Shown: one piece after another, positions 8,164 to 15,704 of the stretch
Numbering within the stretch: the stretch's first letter is position 1
Layout: each line of letters opens with the position of its first letter
Source of the DNA: Pelagibius sp.
Lineage (GTDB): Bacteria > Pseudomonadota > Alphaproteobacteria > Kiloniellales > Kiloniellaceae
Direction of reading: 5' to 3'
DNA length: 44,724 bases
Assembly: GCF_028289705.1 (NCBI RefSeq)
Contig: NZ_JANQOI010000117.1
Location: forward strand, 1-44,724
The notes under the pieces: generated by a model
Database searches by the model: none
What the model was told of the DNA's origin: nothing
The model's input: the letters and a program-made list of their open reading frames with translations, nothing else
Position numbers and translations under genes: made by a program

Positions 8164-8714
8164 TCCGGCCAGAGCGCCTCTTCGGCCCAACCGAGCACTG
8201 CCAACTCCTCTTTCCGCAGCTCTGCGTCCTGCTGAAGGAAGAATTCATCGAGCTGCGGCGGGGCCACCGAAGTGGTGGACAGCAGACCGTGGGCTTGGCC
8301 GCGATGGTGGACCTGATGCTGGAAGAGGTGCAGCAGCACCCGCTCGGTCCGCTCGACCTTGTCGCCGGCGGCCCGGATCAGCCGCATGGGCGCCTCCAAA
8401 GCAGCCTCGTCCAGCGCGGCGCAGACCTCTATCAGACGGCGGTCGACGGCAGCCTGTTCGCGCTGCAGATCGGCCACGGTCTTGCAGGGTTCCTCATCGC
8501 GCCAGGCCGCCGGGCCCAGGGAGCCGCCCTCCAGGGCATCGACGTAATACCAGTCGACAATGAGGATGTGATTGAGGGTAGCGCGGAGCGAGCCGAAGAA
8601 GCCGCCGCGCGGCGCCGCGAAATCCTCCTGGGTCAGGGCGCTGCAAGCGGTCAGCAGGCGATGATTGGCCCAGGCGTTGTTGCGGGCCTGGGCGAGGAAA
8701 TGGCGTTGCGCCAT
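8160..8714 (-). CDS. DinB-family four-helix protein (YfiT/DinB fold)
   Basis: ATG at 8714 gives 184 residues beginning MAQRHFLAQARNNAWANHRLL, the usual DinB-family opening with a YNxWAN-like motif. The three expected metal-binding histidines are visible: one in TLNHIL (helix 2) and two in the late HQVHHRGQAH helix. DinB-fold proteins are metal-dependent, and some act as thiol-dependent S-transferases. Despite the name, they are unrelated to DNA polymerase IV. The precise reaction here is unknown. The gene runs convergently into phrB with a 4-base overlap. It lies 25 bases downstream of the rhodanese gene on the same strand, so the two probably share a transcript. Confidence 0.9.
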   Translation of the reverse strand: MAQRHFLAQARNNAWANHRLLTACSALTQEDFAAPRGGFFGSLRATLNHILIVDWYYVDALEGGSLGPAAWRDEEPCKTVADLQREQAAVDRRLIEVCAALDEAALEAPMRLIRAAGDKVERTERVLLHLFQHQVHHRGQAHGLLSTTSVAPPQLDEFFLQQDAELRKEELAVLGWAEEALWPD

Positions 8715-8739
8715 CACGGCCCGTCCTGACGAATGCCTC

Positions 8740-9135
8740 TTAGCTGCCGGGCGCGCTGTCCACTGGCGCCTGAGCCTCGACCCAGGCCTGAAAGCCGCCG
8801 ACCAGATTGACCACCCGCGGAAAGCCCATGTCCCGCAGCGTCTTCGTGGCCAGGGCCGAGCGGCCACCGGAGGCACAGAAGAGCACCAGTTGCTTGTCCG
8901 GATCGAAGGCCGGATTGTGCATCGGGCTTTCCGGGTCGGCGATGAACTCCAGAAGGCCCCGCGGCACGTGGGCCGATCCCGGGATGGTCCCCTGCGCCAA
9001 CTCCGCGGGCTCGCGCAGGTCGATGAAGGCGACGTCCGCGTCCTCCAGCATGTCCCGGGCGTCTTGGACCGAAACGATGTCGATCACCGCGTTGGCTTCC
9101 GCAAGCAGGTCTTTGAAGCCCTTTGAGATGGCCAT
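8740..9135 (-). CDS. rhodanese-like sulfurtransferase domain protein
   Basis: I choose ATG at 9135, preceded by GGAGA at good spacing, giving 131 residues. The single rhodanese domain contains the CH2A-like phrase FIDLREPAELAQGTIPGSAHVPRG and the active-site loop LFCASGGRSALATKTL. The catalytic cysteine therefore sits in a six-residue CASGGR loop. The C-terminal VVNLVGGFQAWVEA is the usual end of the fold. There is no signal peptide, so it is cytoplasmic. Single-domain rhodaneses move sulfane sulfur between thiols, and the donor and acceptor here are unknown. It lies just upstream of the DinB-like gene on the same strand, and both may deal with thiols (inference). Confidence 0.93.
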   Translation of the reverse strand: MAISKGFKDLLAEANAVIDIVSVQDARDMLEDADVAFIDLREPAELAQGTIPGSAHVPRGLLEFIADPESPMHNPAFDPDKQLVLFCASGGRSALATKTLRDMGFPRVVNLVGGFQAWVEAQAPVDSAPGS

Positions 9136-9222
9136 GGCTGTCTCCTTCCTTCGCCGCTCACCCCCCGAAGCGCGATCATAGATCAACGGCCGGGCCGCAG
9201 CACCCTCGATTCCGCAACGGTG

Positions 9223-9960
9223 TCAGGGGGAGACCGCGTCCACCCCCTCCAGGGCCTTTTGAAAGCGTGACAGGGGACTGAGTTGGAAGTCCTGATCCAG
9301 GATTCGCGCGCTTTCCAGGCGGTCGCAGCGGAACGTCCGGATGTCCGCGCGCAGCGTGTCCCAGGCGAGAACATACCAGACGGGGTAGTTGAGCATCAGA
9401 TAGTGCGGCTCGATGACCCGCCGGGTTCCGAGGCCCTCTTCGTTGCGGTAGTCGATCCGCAGTCGCCGCATCATCAAGAAGGCCTCGTTCAGGCTGCCGA
9501 TCACGCCACTGCGGCCCCTTTCGTGTTTGGACAGCACGGCGGCCGAGGCCGTCTGTCCGATCAGGACGCGCTTGTTGATGCTCCGCAGCCGGTCCTTCAT
9601 CGCCGGTGAGAAGGATGCCATGAGTTTGCGGCGGACCGGAGTCAGGTTGGCCAGGAAGATCGGCGAGTCCATGCGCTCGGCAATGGCCAGGCTGATCAGC
9701 AGGTCGATGGCCTCGCGATAGTCCAGCTGCATGCGGCCGACGCCCCAGGTGCGGTGCAGGCGAATACCGCCACCGCGCCCCCGGTCCGCCTCGATGGGAA
9801 GTCCCCTCTCCCGCAGCAGCGCCACGTCCCGGTAGAGCGTGCGTTCGGAGATGCCGAGTTCCTCGGCAATGGCGCGGACCGTCAAGGGCTCGTCCGACTT
9901 CAACCGACTGGTGATGAACTCCAGCCGCTGCAGGCGGGTCAGGGTGGATGCACGCTGCAT
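9223..9960 (-). CDS. YafY-type HTH/WYL-domain transcriptional regulator
   Basis: ATG at 9960 gives 245 residues, the normal length of this group. The N-terminal winged helix-turn-helix (about 1-60) reads LTRLQRLEFITSRLKSDEPLTV followed by AEELGISERTLYRDVALL, a typical HTH_11. A WYL-type effector domain follows, with RLRIDYRNEEG and the VWYVLAWDTLRADIRTFRCDRL strand pair. Such regulators bind small effectors or nucleotide-like ligands and usually repress a divergent gene and themselves. Here the divergent gene starts 80 bases away, with a TGACA/TGTCA palindrome in between. The effector cannot be deduced. Confidence 0.92.
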   Translation of the reverse strand: MQRASTLTRLQRLEFITSRLKSDEPLTVRAIAEELGISERTLYRDVALLRERGLPIEADRGRGGGIRLHRTWGVGRMQLDYREAIDLLISLAIAERMDSPIFLANLTPVRRKLMASFSPAMKDRLRSINKRVLIGQTASAAVLSKHERGRSGVIGSLNEAFLMMRRLRIDYRNEEGLGTRRVIEPHYLMLNYPVWYVLAWDTLRADIRTFRCDRLESARILDQDFQLSPLSRFQKALEGVDAVSP

Positions 9961-9970
9961 CGATAAAAGG

Positions 9971-9985
9971 TGACACAAACTGTCA
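9971..9985. promoter_or_regulatory. candidate operator of the YafY-type regulator
   Basis: TGACA (9971-9975) and TGTCA (9981-9985) form a perfect inverted repeat with a 5-base centre, CAAAC. It lies 11 bases upstream of the regulator ATG and 56 bases before the divergent GTG. That is the position expected for an autoregulated WYL-family operator. Confidence 0.65.
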
Positions 9986-10040
9986 TCTATGTCGATACGC
10001 TCGGCGCTTCGATCCAGCACTCAGAACGAGGGAGACCGAA

Positions 10041-10361
10041 GTGAGCGGCTATACCATCGAATGGGCATCCATCCGCCTGGCCAAGGGCAAGACCGAAGCG
10101 GACCTGCTGACCGCCTCCAACACCTTCCAAAGCGAATTCCTTGATCGGCAACCGGGCTTTGTCCGCCGCGAGCTGCTGCGCCTCCAGACCGGCGACTATG
10201 CCGACGTCGTCCACTGGCGCAGCATGGAGGACGCCGCCGCGATCATGGAAAAGGCGGCCGGATCACCGGCCTGCCAGGCCTACTTCGCGGTGATGGAGAT
10301 GGATTCGGACGACCCTGCAGAAGGCGTCGAGCACCACCATTCGCTGGCGGTCTACGGCTGA
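10041..10361 (+). CDS. small dimeric alpha/beta-barrel (ABM-like) protein
   Basis: GTG at 10041 with GAGGGAGA about 6 bases before it gives 106 residues. The open frame before it crosses the operator and is not coding. The sequence begins with a strand (YTIEWASIRLAKG), then a helix ending in FLDRQPGFVRRELLRL, a strand, and DYADVVHWRSMEDAAAIMEKA. This is the pattern of antibiotic-biosynthesis-monooxygenase-like ferredoxin folds. The C-terminus is His-rich (EHHHS). No catalytic residue can be named. Its divergent placement from a WYL regulator with a shared palindrome suggests an inducible enzyme or binding protein acting on the regulator's effector (inference). Confidence 0.82.
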   Translation: MSGYTIEWASIRLAKGKTEADLLTASNTFQSEFLDRQPGFVRRELLRLQTGDYADVVHWRSMEDAAAIMEKAAGSPACQAYFAVMEMDSDDPAEGVEHHHSLAVYG

Positions 10362-10447
10362 TGGAGGGAGCTGAATAGTCCGCTGCAAGGAAGTGCAGTA
10401 CCAGAGATGCATTAGCGCGGGCGGCGTTGATCAGGTGGCATCCCCGG

Positions 10448-11320
10448 TCATCCGCCGCCGACCCGCGCGATGGTCTCCCGCTTCAGGATTGCGGCGAGAC
10501 TGCGCGCAGCCGCCGAGGCCTCCGGTGCCTGGAGCATCCGCAGTTCGATGCGCGGCAGCTCCGGCAGGCCGGCATTGCGCCGCAGGCAGACCATGTCCTT
10601 CGGCAGCCCGTGCGCCGTGCGGACGGCAATGCCGAGCTTGGATCGCAGGGACGCCCAGATCCCGGGCAAGCTGGGCGTCGTGACGGCCGCACGCCAGCGC
10701 CGCTTGCTGCGGTCGAGCGCCGTCAAGGCCGCTTCGCGGAAGTGGCAGGGATGGGTGAAGAGCACCAGGGGAAGCGGGCTTCGCTCGGCGAGCTTTGCAG
10801 CGTTGCGCTGCGCGATCCAGCGCATCGGCAGATCACAGAGCACTTCGCCTTCCGCAGCCGCCCGCGGCTTGTAGAGGGCAATCGCCACGTCGAGACGGCC
10901 GGCGGCAATCTCCTCCCCGAGGATATGATTGGGGCCCGCCCGCACCTCGACATGCACATCGCGATGATCCCGCGAGAAAGCCGTCAGGGTCGCGGGCATC
11001 ACGTCGTCGAAGAAGTCCTGTGGCAAACCCAAGCGGACCGTCGCGGTGTTCACCGCGGCGCCGAGCATCGCCGCCGCCTCGTCGTTCAGGGTCACGATCC
11101 GGCGGGCGTAGGCGATCAGGGCCTCACCGGCCTCAGTCGGCACCAGCCCGCGGCCCTTGCGCACAAAGAGCTGTGTGCCCGCCTGTTGCTCGAGCTTCTT
11201 CAACTGCATGCTGATGGCCGACTGGGAGCGCCCGAGCTGCACGGCGGCGCTGGCAAAACTGCGCAGGTCCGTTCCCATCACGATGGCGCGCAGTGCATCG
11301 ATATCGAAGTTCGCTTTCAC
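10448..11320 (-). CDS. LysR-family transcriptional regulator
   Basis: The frame encodes 290 residues from GTG at 11320, with CAGGAA upstream. The N-terminal winged helix (DIDALRAIVMGTDLRSFASAAVQLGRSQSAISMQLKKLEQQAGTQLF) is a standard LysR DNA-binding domain. The C-terminal part is the two-lobe periplasmic-binding-like effector domain with the usual VRLGLPQDFFDDVMP start. It is divergent from an MFS transporter 121 bases away, a common arrangement in which LysR controls the transporter in response to its substrate. The effector is not evident. Confidence 0.93.
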   Translation of the reverse strand: MKANFDIDALRAIVMGTDLRSFASAAVQLGRSQSAISMQLKKLEQQAGTQLFVRKGRGLVPTEAGEALIAYARRIVTLNDEAAAMLGAAVNTATVRLGLPQDFFDDVMPATLTAFSRDHRDVHVEVRAGPNHILGEEIAAGRLDVAIALYKPRAAAEGEVLCDLPMRWIAQRNAAKLAERSPLPLVLFTHPCHFREAALTALDRSKRRWRAAVTTPSLPGIWASLRSKLGIAVRTAHGLPKDMVCLRRNAGLPELPRIELRMLQAPEASAAARSLAAILKRETIARVGGG

Positions 11321-11441
11321 TTCAATATTCCTGAATTTACTCTTTATATATTTTCGTTATTCAAAACTATAGGCCGCCGCTACCCTCTCGGTCAATCCGG
11401 GCGCATCCCCGCCCCATAGACAACTTCAGGGCAGAACGCAG
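11321..11441. promoter_or_regulatory. AT-rich divergent control region between LysR regulator and MFS gene
   Basis: The region from about 11321 to 11372 is strikingly AT-rich compared with its surroundings. It contains ATTC-CT-GAAT (11327-11336) and a TTATATATT run (11344-11352). These suit a promoter and a LysR T-N11-A-type site, but I cannot fix the exact operator. Confidence 0.45.
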
Positions 11442-12725
11442 ATGACCCTCGGCATCATGGCGAAGGACCGGGAAACCAGCGACGCGATGACCATCGTGAT
11501 TGCCGGCGGTATTGTCGTGGCGCTGTCCTTCGGGGTGCGCTCGGTCTTCGGCGGCATTGTCGAGCCGGTCTCCCGGGATCTCTTCGGCGGCCGGATCGAG
11601 GTCTTCTCCCTGGCGATCGCGATCCAGAACCTCGTGTGGGGGCTGGCGCAGCCGGCCTTCGGTGCCGTTGCCGACAAATGGGGAGACCGGCTGGCGCTCT
11701 GGCTGGGGCTTGGCTGCTATGCCCTTGGTCTCGCCGTCTGCGTCACCGGCACCACCCCCCTCGCCCAGCACCTCGGCACCGGCCTGCTCGTCGGCATGGG
11801 AATCTCGGGCACCGCCTTCGGCGTCGTTCTCGCCGTGGTCGGGCGGGCCGCACCGCCGGACAAGCGCAGCGCCTATCTGGGCCTGACGTCCGCCTTGGGG
11901 TCGGTCGGGCAGGTCATCCTGCCGCTTGTGGTCTCACAGCTTGTCGAATGGTTCGACTGGCGCATCGTCATGATCATCGTCGCCAGCATGCTGGCGCCAA
12001 TGGCGCTTTGCATCCCGCGCCTGCGCACGGCGGCAGTGCCGCCGGCTGCGGGGGCGTCGGTCTCGCTCTCTCAGACCCTGTGCCACGCTCTCACCCAGCC
12101 AAGCTATCTGCTGCTCGGCCTCGGCTTTTTCGTCTGCGGCTTTCATCTCGCCTTCATCACCGCGCACTTGCCGAACTTCGTCGAGCACTTCTGCGTCGGA
12201 ACCACCATGTCGCCGGAGGAACTGCGCGCCTTCGGCCTGCGCGCGCTGGCGCTGGTCGGCCTGGCCAACATCGCCGGCACACTCCTGGCCTCGCACCTGG
12301 GCACAGTCTTTCCGAAACCCTATGTGCTCGCGGCGATCTACGGCCTGCGCTCCGTCGTCCTCATCCTTTTCATCTCACAGCCCGTGACGCCCCTTTCGGT
12401 GATGGTCTTCGCCATGGCCATGGGCATTCTCTGGCTCTCGACCGTGCCGCTCACCAGCGCGCTGGTGCTGGTGATGTTCGGCCCGCGCGCCATGGGCACC
12501 CTCTTCGGCATCGTCTTCCTCAGCCACCAACTCGGCGGCTTCGCCGGTGTGTGGATCGGCGGCGCCTACTTCGACAGCTTCGGGGACTACGATGCGATCT
12601 GGTACGCCTCGATCCTGCTCGGCCTTCTCTCCGCCGGGCTGCATCTCTGCGTGAAGGAACGGGAAATCCCTACTAGAGTCTCGGGCCCGGGATGTCCAGC
12701 GCGTAGGACTGGAGCTGTTCGGTGA
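11442..12725 (+). CDS. major facilitator superfamily transporter
   Basis: The protein has 427 residues from ATG at 11442, with AGGG upstream, and about twelve hydrophobic segments spread across its length. The loop between segments 2 and 3 has AFGAVADKWGDRLALWLG, matching the MFS signature GxxxDrxGrR. Segment 5 has the antiporter-like LTSALGSVGQVILP. The overall look (GIVEPVSRDLFGGRIEVFSLAIAIQNLVWG) resembles the carboxylate/oxalate-formate-type families, but the substrate is not shown. Its C-terminal 17 residues (53 bases with the stop) overlap the end of the convergent LOG-family gene, and this Arg/Pro-rich tail looks like an extension. The divergent LysR gene is its likely regulator. Confidence 0.92.
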   Translation: MTLGIMAKDRETSDAMTIVIAGGIVVALSFGVRSVFGGIVEPVSRDLFGGRIEVFSLAIAIQNLVWGLAQPAFGAVADKWGDRLALWLGLGCYALGLAVCVTGTTPLAQHLGTGLLVGMGISGTAFGVVLAVVGRAAPPDKRSAYLGLTSALGSVGQVILPLVVSQLVEWFDWRIVMIIVASMLAPMALCIPRLRTAAVPPAAGASVSLSQTLCHALTQPSYLLLGLGFFVCGFHLAFITAHLPNFVEHFCVGTTMSPEELRAFGLRALALVGLANIAGTLLASHLGTVFPKPYVLAAIYGLRSVVLILFISQPVTPLSVMVFAMAMGILWLSTVPLTSALVLVMFGPRAMGTLFGIVFLSHQLGGFAGVWIGGAYFDSFGDYDAIWYASILLGLLSAGLHLCVKEREIPTRVSGPGCPARRTGAVR

Positions 12726-13491
12726 TGAAGTCGTAGGCCTCTTCCACCGAATCGGTGCGGAAGAACAGTTCCAGATCCTCCGGGCTGATGGTGCCGTAGC
12801 GTTCCAGCGCTTCCAGATTGATCACCTCGGACCAATAGCGGCTGCCGAAGAGCACCACGGGCATCTGCTTGCGGATCTTGCCGGTCTGGACCAGGGTCAG
12901 CAGTTCGAAGAGTTCGTCCAGGGTGCCGAAGCCGCCGGGCATCACAACCACGGCCTTGGCCAGATAGGCGAACCAGAACTTGCGCATGAAGAAGTAGTGG
13001 AACTCGAAGTTCAGTTCGCGGCTGATATAGGGGTTGTCGATCTGCTCCATGGGCAGGGAGATGTTGAGGCCGACGTTCAGGCCCTTGGCCTCGGAGGCGC
13101 CGCGGTTGGCGGCCTCCATGATCCCGGGCCCGCCGCCGCTGCAGACCACGAAGCGGCGGTCGTCGTCCTGCAGGCTTTTCGACCACTCGGTCAGGCGCCG
13201 CGCCAGCTCCCGCGTGTCCTCGTAGTAGCGTGACATTTCCAGGTTCCGCTCGGCGACCTTGAGGTCACCGCCTTCGGCCTTCGCCGTCTCCAGGCGCGCC
13301 GCAGCCTCCTCGCGGGGCAGGATACGGGCCGATCCGAAGAAGATGATCGTGTCGTCGATCTTGTAGTGGGCGAAGCGGCTGTTGGGCTCGATGTACTCGG
13401 AGAGGATGCGCAAGGCGCGCGCCGATGCGCTCTCAAGAAAGTCGGGATTGCGATAGGCCCTTTGCGGCCCGCCCTGTGTCGGATTGTCCAT
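12673..13491 (-). CDS. LOG-family (TIGR00730-type) nucleotide 5'-monophosphate phosphoribohydrolase
   Basis: The protein has 272 residues from ATG at 13491. The two defining motifs of the lysine-decarboxylase-like (LOG) Rossmann fold are intact: GGGPGIMEAANRGA and PGGFGTLDELFE. There is an extended N-terminus of about 60 residues, as in the longer bacterial subgroup. LOG enzymes cleave cytokinin or other nucleoside monophosphates to the base and ribose 5-phosphate, and in bacteria they are thought to handle purine/pyrimidine nucleotides. No pyridoxal-phosphate lysine is expected or seen. It is cytoplasmic. The last 53 bases lie antisense to the MFS gene. Confidence 0.92.
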   Translation of the reverse strand: MDNPTQGGPQRAYRNPDFLESASARALRILSEYIEPNSRFAHYKIDDTIIFFGSARILPREEAAARLETAKAEGGDLKVAERNLEMSRYYEDTRELARRLTEWSKSLQDDDRRFVVCSGGGPGIMEAANRGASEAKGLNVGLNISLPMEQIDNPYISRELNFEFHYFFMRKFWFAYLAKAVVVMPGGFGTLDELFELLTLVQTGKIRKQMPVVLFGSRYWSEVINLEALERYGTISPEDLELFFRTDSVEEAYDFITEQLQSYALDIPGPRL

Positions 13492-13804
13492 TGATGAGAG
13501 TCTTTCTCTGGTCCCCGGAACTCCAGGATCAGGCTATCGCAGTCCCGCCGCGCCGCAAGGCCTATTCGGGGGTTTGGGGCCGGGGTTCGAAGGCCAGCGT
13601 TTGAGCGGGGCCCCTGCCCGCAGAAAGGAAGTGCCCCCACCGGGGAGGTCGGCGGGGGCAGGCGAAGGGAAGCTTTCTTTTGGGGAAGAGAGCACTGAAA
13701 AGCAGGCTCTATGCTGCTCCACGGGCGATCTTAGCGCGACCGCTCGCGCAATACAATCCTTAGGTTGCAATTGAGATTGAATTTCTGCGTAATGGTGTCA
13801 TCCC
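13492..13804. other. 313-bp intergenic region upstream of the LOG gene
   Basis: No convincing gene lies here. The stretch contains the hairpin at 13632-13660 and an AT-rich part (13750-13800) with two near-identical words (ATTGAGATTGAATT). That part could carry the LOG promoter, though no clear -35/-10 pair stands out. Confidence 0.5.
13632..13660 (-). terminator. probable terminator of the upstream minus-strand gene
   Basis: TGCCCCCACCG pairs with CGGCGGGGGCA (one mismatch) around a 7-base loop. On the minus strand it is followed by CTTCCTTTC, a moderately T-rich run. It lies about 145 bases beyond the stop of the 13805-14314 gene. Confidence 0.45.
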
Positions 13805-14314
13805 TTATTGATTGGTCTTCCACTTGCGCAGGAAGGACCGGGCCAGATCGCGGTAGCCGATGTTGGTCAGCACCACATGGTCGCGCTCGCCCGAGACGTA
13901 GAGGCTGGAGCCGGACCACAGCAGCACCTGGCCGGCACGTTCGGCCTGGGTCTTGCGGTCGAAGTAGCGGGTCGTCTGCAGGGCGGTGGCCTCGATATTG
14001 GAGATGCAGACCGTCTCCTGGTAGACGACGGTCGTCGCCTTGACGACGATACGCACATGGGCCGAGGTCTGGATGCCGATGCCCTCGGCGGCCAGCGGTT
14101 GCTGAAAGGAGTCCCGAATGAGGTCGGCCTGAAGGCCGCAGCGCTGGGATTCGGCACTCAGCGGCGCAACGCTCAACTGCATCACCGTGGCCCCGGCCAG
14201 GGGCGCGCCGGTCGGCTCCGCAGGCGCCGGCGATTCGCTTTGCGCCGCGGCTGGGGAGACGAACAAGACCAACAGACAGGCAGCCGTCGCGAGACGGGCG
14301 GGCAACGACGTCAT
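13805..14314 (-). CDS. small periplasmic protein of unknown function
   Basis: ATG at 14314 is chosen because GGAGG lies 8 bases upstream and a signal peptide follows at once (MTSLPARLATAACLLVLFVSPAAAQ), giving 169 residues. The mature protein starts with a Pro/Ala linker and continues as a soluble domain with two cysteines (QRCGLQADL and ETVCISNIEA) that could pair. It ends with YRDLARSFLRKWKTNQ. I recognise no family. A beta-strand-rich pattern (HVRIVVKATTVVYQE) is visible. It is divergent from the pseudoprotease lipoprotein, so both may be envelope-related, but no function is assigned. Confidence 0.75.
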   Translation of the reverse strand: MTSLPARLATAACLLVLFVSPAAAQSESPAPAEPTGAPLAGATVMQLSVAPLSAESQRCGLQADLIRDSFQQPLAAEGIGIQTSAHVRIVVKATTVVYQETVCISNIEATALQTTRYFDRKTQAERAGQVLLWSGSSLYVSGERDHVVLTNIGYRDLARSFLRKWKTNQ

Positions 14315-14503
14315 GGGGGAAACCTCCGAAGGGATTGCAGGCAAGCGACCGGCGCGGAGTATGCCACGGCGGCCGGAGGCCGACCACTGTCTGGCACTCG
14401 AAGGCACAAGCTTCGCCCAACTGCGCTATAAGGATTGCCCGCTATAAACCATCGACGGCAGCCGCGCCTTCGGCGGACGGCAGCACAGACCTGGGAGTGC
14501 CTC

Positions 14504-15556
14504 TTGACGAAAAACGACTCTGTGACCGCCTCCATGCCGCGGCGGGCCGGCGGCGGCCGTGCCGCCGTGCTGGCCGCCGGGCTCCTGCTGATTCTCCAGG
14601 CCTGCGCCGCCCGGCAGGAGACACCGCCGCCCCAGGCCGAACCGGCCCCGCCACCGGCACCGCCGCCCGTTGCCGCCCCCGAGGTCCGCTCCTTCGAAGG
14701 GCGCTTCTTCGCCGATGCCCATGAGTACCCCTGGAGCGCCCTGGGGCGCGTCAATCGGGCGGGACTGGGGTTCTGCAACGGAATCCTCATCGGCCCCCGG
14801 CAGGTACTGACCCAGGCCCAGTGCCTCTATGCCAGGCGTGAGGGGCGCTGGTGGCAGCCGGGCGAGCTGCATTTCCTGGCCGCCTATCAAAAGGACAACT
14901 ATCTCGCCGACTCCAAGATCGCCGGCTTCACCGCCGCCCCCGGCTACAATCCGGCGGCCGGCGCCACCCTGGTGAACCTGACCAACAACTGGGCGGTCCT
15001 CGAACTGCGGGATCCCATCGGCCTGAAGACCGGCTGGCTTGGCCTGCAATGGAACGATGCGGCGCTGAGCGCACAGGAGGCGGGCGAGAGCGCGGTGGTG
15101 CTGCGCGCCGGCTATCGTGCCGACTGGCCGCACGCGATTTCGCTCTACTTCGGCTGCGCGAGCGCGTCGGGGGGGCCGGCCGACCTCTGTCAGGCCACGC
15201 CCACCGAAAGGGCCCTGCCCCCCTTCGTGCTCAGCGACGGGGAGTTGCGGGTCGTTGCCGACCACTACCTGCGCACCGCCGCGCAGGGCAGCGCTCTCGC
15301 CCGACTCGCCGCACTGCCGCAGCGCGGCGACCGCCTGGGCCAGGCTGTCCCACCCAGCGCCAACAGCCCGGTCCGCCGCATCCCCAGCGTGTCCGCCGCC
15401 GACCTCTTGCAGGGTCTCGGCTATGCGGCGGATCAGGATCTGGGCCAGGCCGCAAACCGCTTCCGCAGCGATCAGGGCCTTGCCGGGCGCGGTCCGGTCG
15501 ACATCGCGTTGCTGGCTGCCCTGCTGCAGGCGGCCCGGTCCAGCACGACACGCTGA
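14504..15556 (+). CDS. lipoprotein with a catalytically degenerate trypsin-like domain and a C-terminal PG-binding-like segment
   Basis: TTG at 14504 has GGGAG six bases upstream and gives 350 residues; ATG at 14534 is an alternative. A lipoprotein signal ends in the lipobox LQAC, followed by a Pro/Ala linker. The core matches alphaproteobacterial trypsin-like proteins: PWSALGRVNRAGLGFCNGILIGPRQVLTQAQCLY. The catalytic His of the normal AAHC motif is Gln (TQAQC). The NDWALLEL region reads NNWAVLEL, placing Asn at the Asp position. No GDSG serine motif follows the cysteine in YFGCASASGG. The C-terminal 50 residues (ADLLQGLGYAADQDLGQAANRFRSDQGLAGRG) resemble a peptidoglycan-binding repeat. It is probably an outer-membrane-anchored, non-catalytic binding protein (inference). 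Confidence 0.82.
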   Translation: MTKNDSVTASMPRRAGGGRAAVLAAGLLLILQACAARQETPPPQAEPAPPPAPPPVAAPEVRSFEGRFFADAHEYPWSALGRVNRAGLGFCNGILIGPRQVLTQAQCLYARREGRWWQPGELHFLAAYQKDNYLADSKIAGFTAAPGYNPAAGATLVNLTNNWAVLELRDPIGLKTGWLGLQWNDAALSAQEAGESAVVLRAGYRADWPHAISLYFGCASASGGPADLCQATPTERALPPFVLSDGELRVVADHYLRTAAQGSALARLAALPQRGDRLGQAVPPSANSPVRRIPSVSAADLLQGLGYAADQDLGQAANRFRSDQGLAGRGPVDIALLAALLQAARSSTTR

Positions 15557-15579
15557 GCCGAGCGAGGAGCGGCCCAAGC

Positions 15580-15610
15580 AAAAAAAGAGGGGCGACCGGA
15601 GGCCGCCCCC
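15580..15610 (-). terminator. rho-independent terminator of the glp operon
   Basis: On the minus strand the stem GGGGCG/CGCCCC (15604-15609 with 15589-15594) is followed by TC and a run of seven T (15586-15580). It lies about 95 bases downstream of the glpV stop and is a textbook intrinsic terminator for the leftward transcript. Confidence 0.88.
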
Positions 15611-15704
15611 ACAGTGGGAACTCTAAACTGATCCCATCACGTGCCGGTTTTCTTGCTCATTGCGCCGTCGTCGACGGCCCCGGCCTGGGGATCACGGACA
15701 GGGC

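Noticed and set aside
6541-8190. 549-residue open frame on the minus strand opposite the photolyase gene
   Set aside because: It is a high-GC antisense shadow of phrB. It has no recognisable domain, its composition is low-complexity, and the plus-strand photolyase is unmistakable.
10383-10398. CTGCA-AGGAAG-TGCAG inverted repeat after the ABM-like gene
   Set aside because: The arms are only 5 bp with no T tract. The evidence for a terminator is too weak.
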